Source: JAILLW01 sp045640905
GTDB taxonomy: Bacteria > Bacillota > Clostridia > Lachnospirales > Lachnospiraceae
Length of the DNA: 23,907 nucleotides
Assembly (NCBI GenBank): GCA_045640905.1
Contig: JAZUFW010000075.1
Location: 1 to 23,907, forward strand
Direction of reading: 5' to 3'
The notes under the pieces are model-generated. The model was not told the DNA's origin, made no database searches, and saw only the letters and a program-made list of their open reading frames with translations. Below are positions 23,737 to 23,907 of the stretch, one piece after another (position 1 is the stretch's first letter; each line of letters begins with the position of its first letter). Made by a program: the position numbers and the translations under genes.

Positions 23737-23814
23737 TACCACAAAAGCAAGAATTGGGCAGATAAGAGCCATTTTTGGTAAGAAGCATTTATCCTCTGAA
23801 AATAAAATGATAAT

Positions 23815-23907
23815 ATGAAAAGAAGGCACATGGCACTGATTCTTTCGGTTCTGTGTTTTGCGCAATGTTTATTTGCGGGTTGCGCCGAAAAGGATCCGTT
23901 GCCGGTT
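23815..23907 (+). CDS. Lipoprotein, N-terminal fragment
   Basis: A plus-strand gene running off the right edge; 31 residues are visible. The N-terminus MKRRHMALILSVLCFAQCLF is a basic region plus hydrophobic core, followed by AGC; LFAGC is a lipobox with the lipidated Cys at about residue 23, then the polar AEKDPLPV. It should be a lipid-anchored surface protein. The ATG at 23815 has a poor ribosome site; ATG 23830 with AAGAAGG just 3 nt before it is an alternative. The remaining protein and its function are unknown. It is the only plus-strand gene in the window and diverges from pyk. Confidence 0.7.
   Translation, partial: MKRRHMALILSVLCFAQCLFAGCAEKDPLPV

Larger units (their letters stand above)
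22973..23814 (+). other. Gene-free, repeat- and palindrome-rich interval
   Basis: I find no convincing gene between the pyk promoter and the lipoprotein start. Short frames in it translate the repeat units and lack convincing ribosome sites. The interval holds one repeat unit in mixed orientations (two complete copies, three partial) and two large multi-branched palindromes. Left copies are inverted relative to right copies and their order is nested, so much of 23048-23689 is one large imperfect palindrome. The origin may be MITE or REP-like elements, or a decayed mobile segment. Confidence 0.7.

Noticed and set aside
20424..23814. tRNA-Sec (selC) or other tRNA gene in the intergenic regions
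   Set aside because: No acceptor/T-arm pattern with a TCA anticodon was found by eye; the cloverleaf at 23465-23598 lacks tRNA arm sizes and conserved T-loop bases.
23647..23865. 72-aa minus-strand reading frame
   Set aside because: It overlaps the lipoprotein start and the repeat copies, and has no family features.

Overview
The window looks like a Clostridia chromosome, most probably Lachnospiraceae: low to moderate GC, GTG and TTG starts behind strong Shine-Dalgarno sites, a meso-DAP type MurE, a PASTA-domain Ser/Thr kinase with its PP2C phosphatase, and selenocysteine-dependent anaerobic C1/H2 enzymes. Apart from a partial lipoprotein gene at the far right end, every convincing gene is on the minus strand, so transcription runs from high to low coordinates.

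Right part (about 20.5-23.9 kb). The start of a lipoprotein gene (+) is followed leftward by a roughly 840 bp gene-free stretch. It is packed with inverted copies of a short repeat (82 nt where complete) and two large multi-branched palindromes. Then comes pyruvate kinase (pyk). It has a well-formed promoter and a 101-nt leader in which a 9-bp antiterminator competes with a terminator-like hairpin that carries the Shine-Dalgarno site and ends in a U-run. Behind pyk, and probably cotranscribed, are an unrecognised exported or membrane-anchored protein (132 aa) and two tiny overlapping membrane proteins (49 and 28 aa). A structured untranslated region and a GC-rich terminator-like hairpin follow.

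Centre (about 9-20.4 kb). This is a compact housekeeping operon: murE, priA, def, fmt, rsmB, rlmN, prpC, pknB, rsgA. Gaps are 0-26 nt or the genes overlap, so it covers cell-wall precursor synthesis, replication restart, translation initiation, rRNA modification, ribosome assembly and PASTA kinase signalling.

Left part (1-9 kb). Immediately after rsgA, with a 4-nt overlap, the operon continues into a selenium/hydrogen module. First come a YedE-type transporter, a TusA-like protein, a DUF3343 protein and an EF2568-type cysteine-desulfurase-like enzyme, probably for selenium uptake and delivery. Next is a formate dehydrogenase with an in-frame UGA (selenocysteine) and a SECIS-like hairpin, then two HycB-type polyferredoxins and an [FeFe]-hydrogenase. 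Last are selA and the start of selB. Formate dehydrogenase + 2 HycB + HydA is the gene set of a hydrogen-dependent CO2 reductase (HDCR). The operon would therefore encode the selenoenzyme, its probable selenium supply and much of the machinery that inserts selenocysteine. selD and selC are not visible here.
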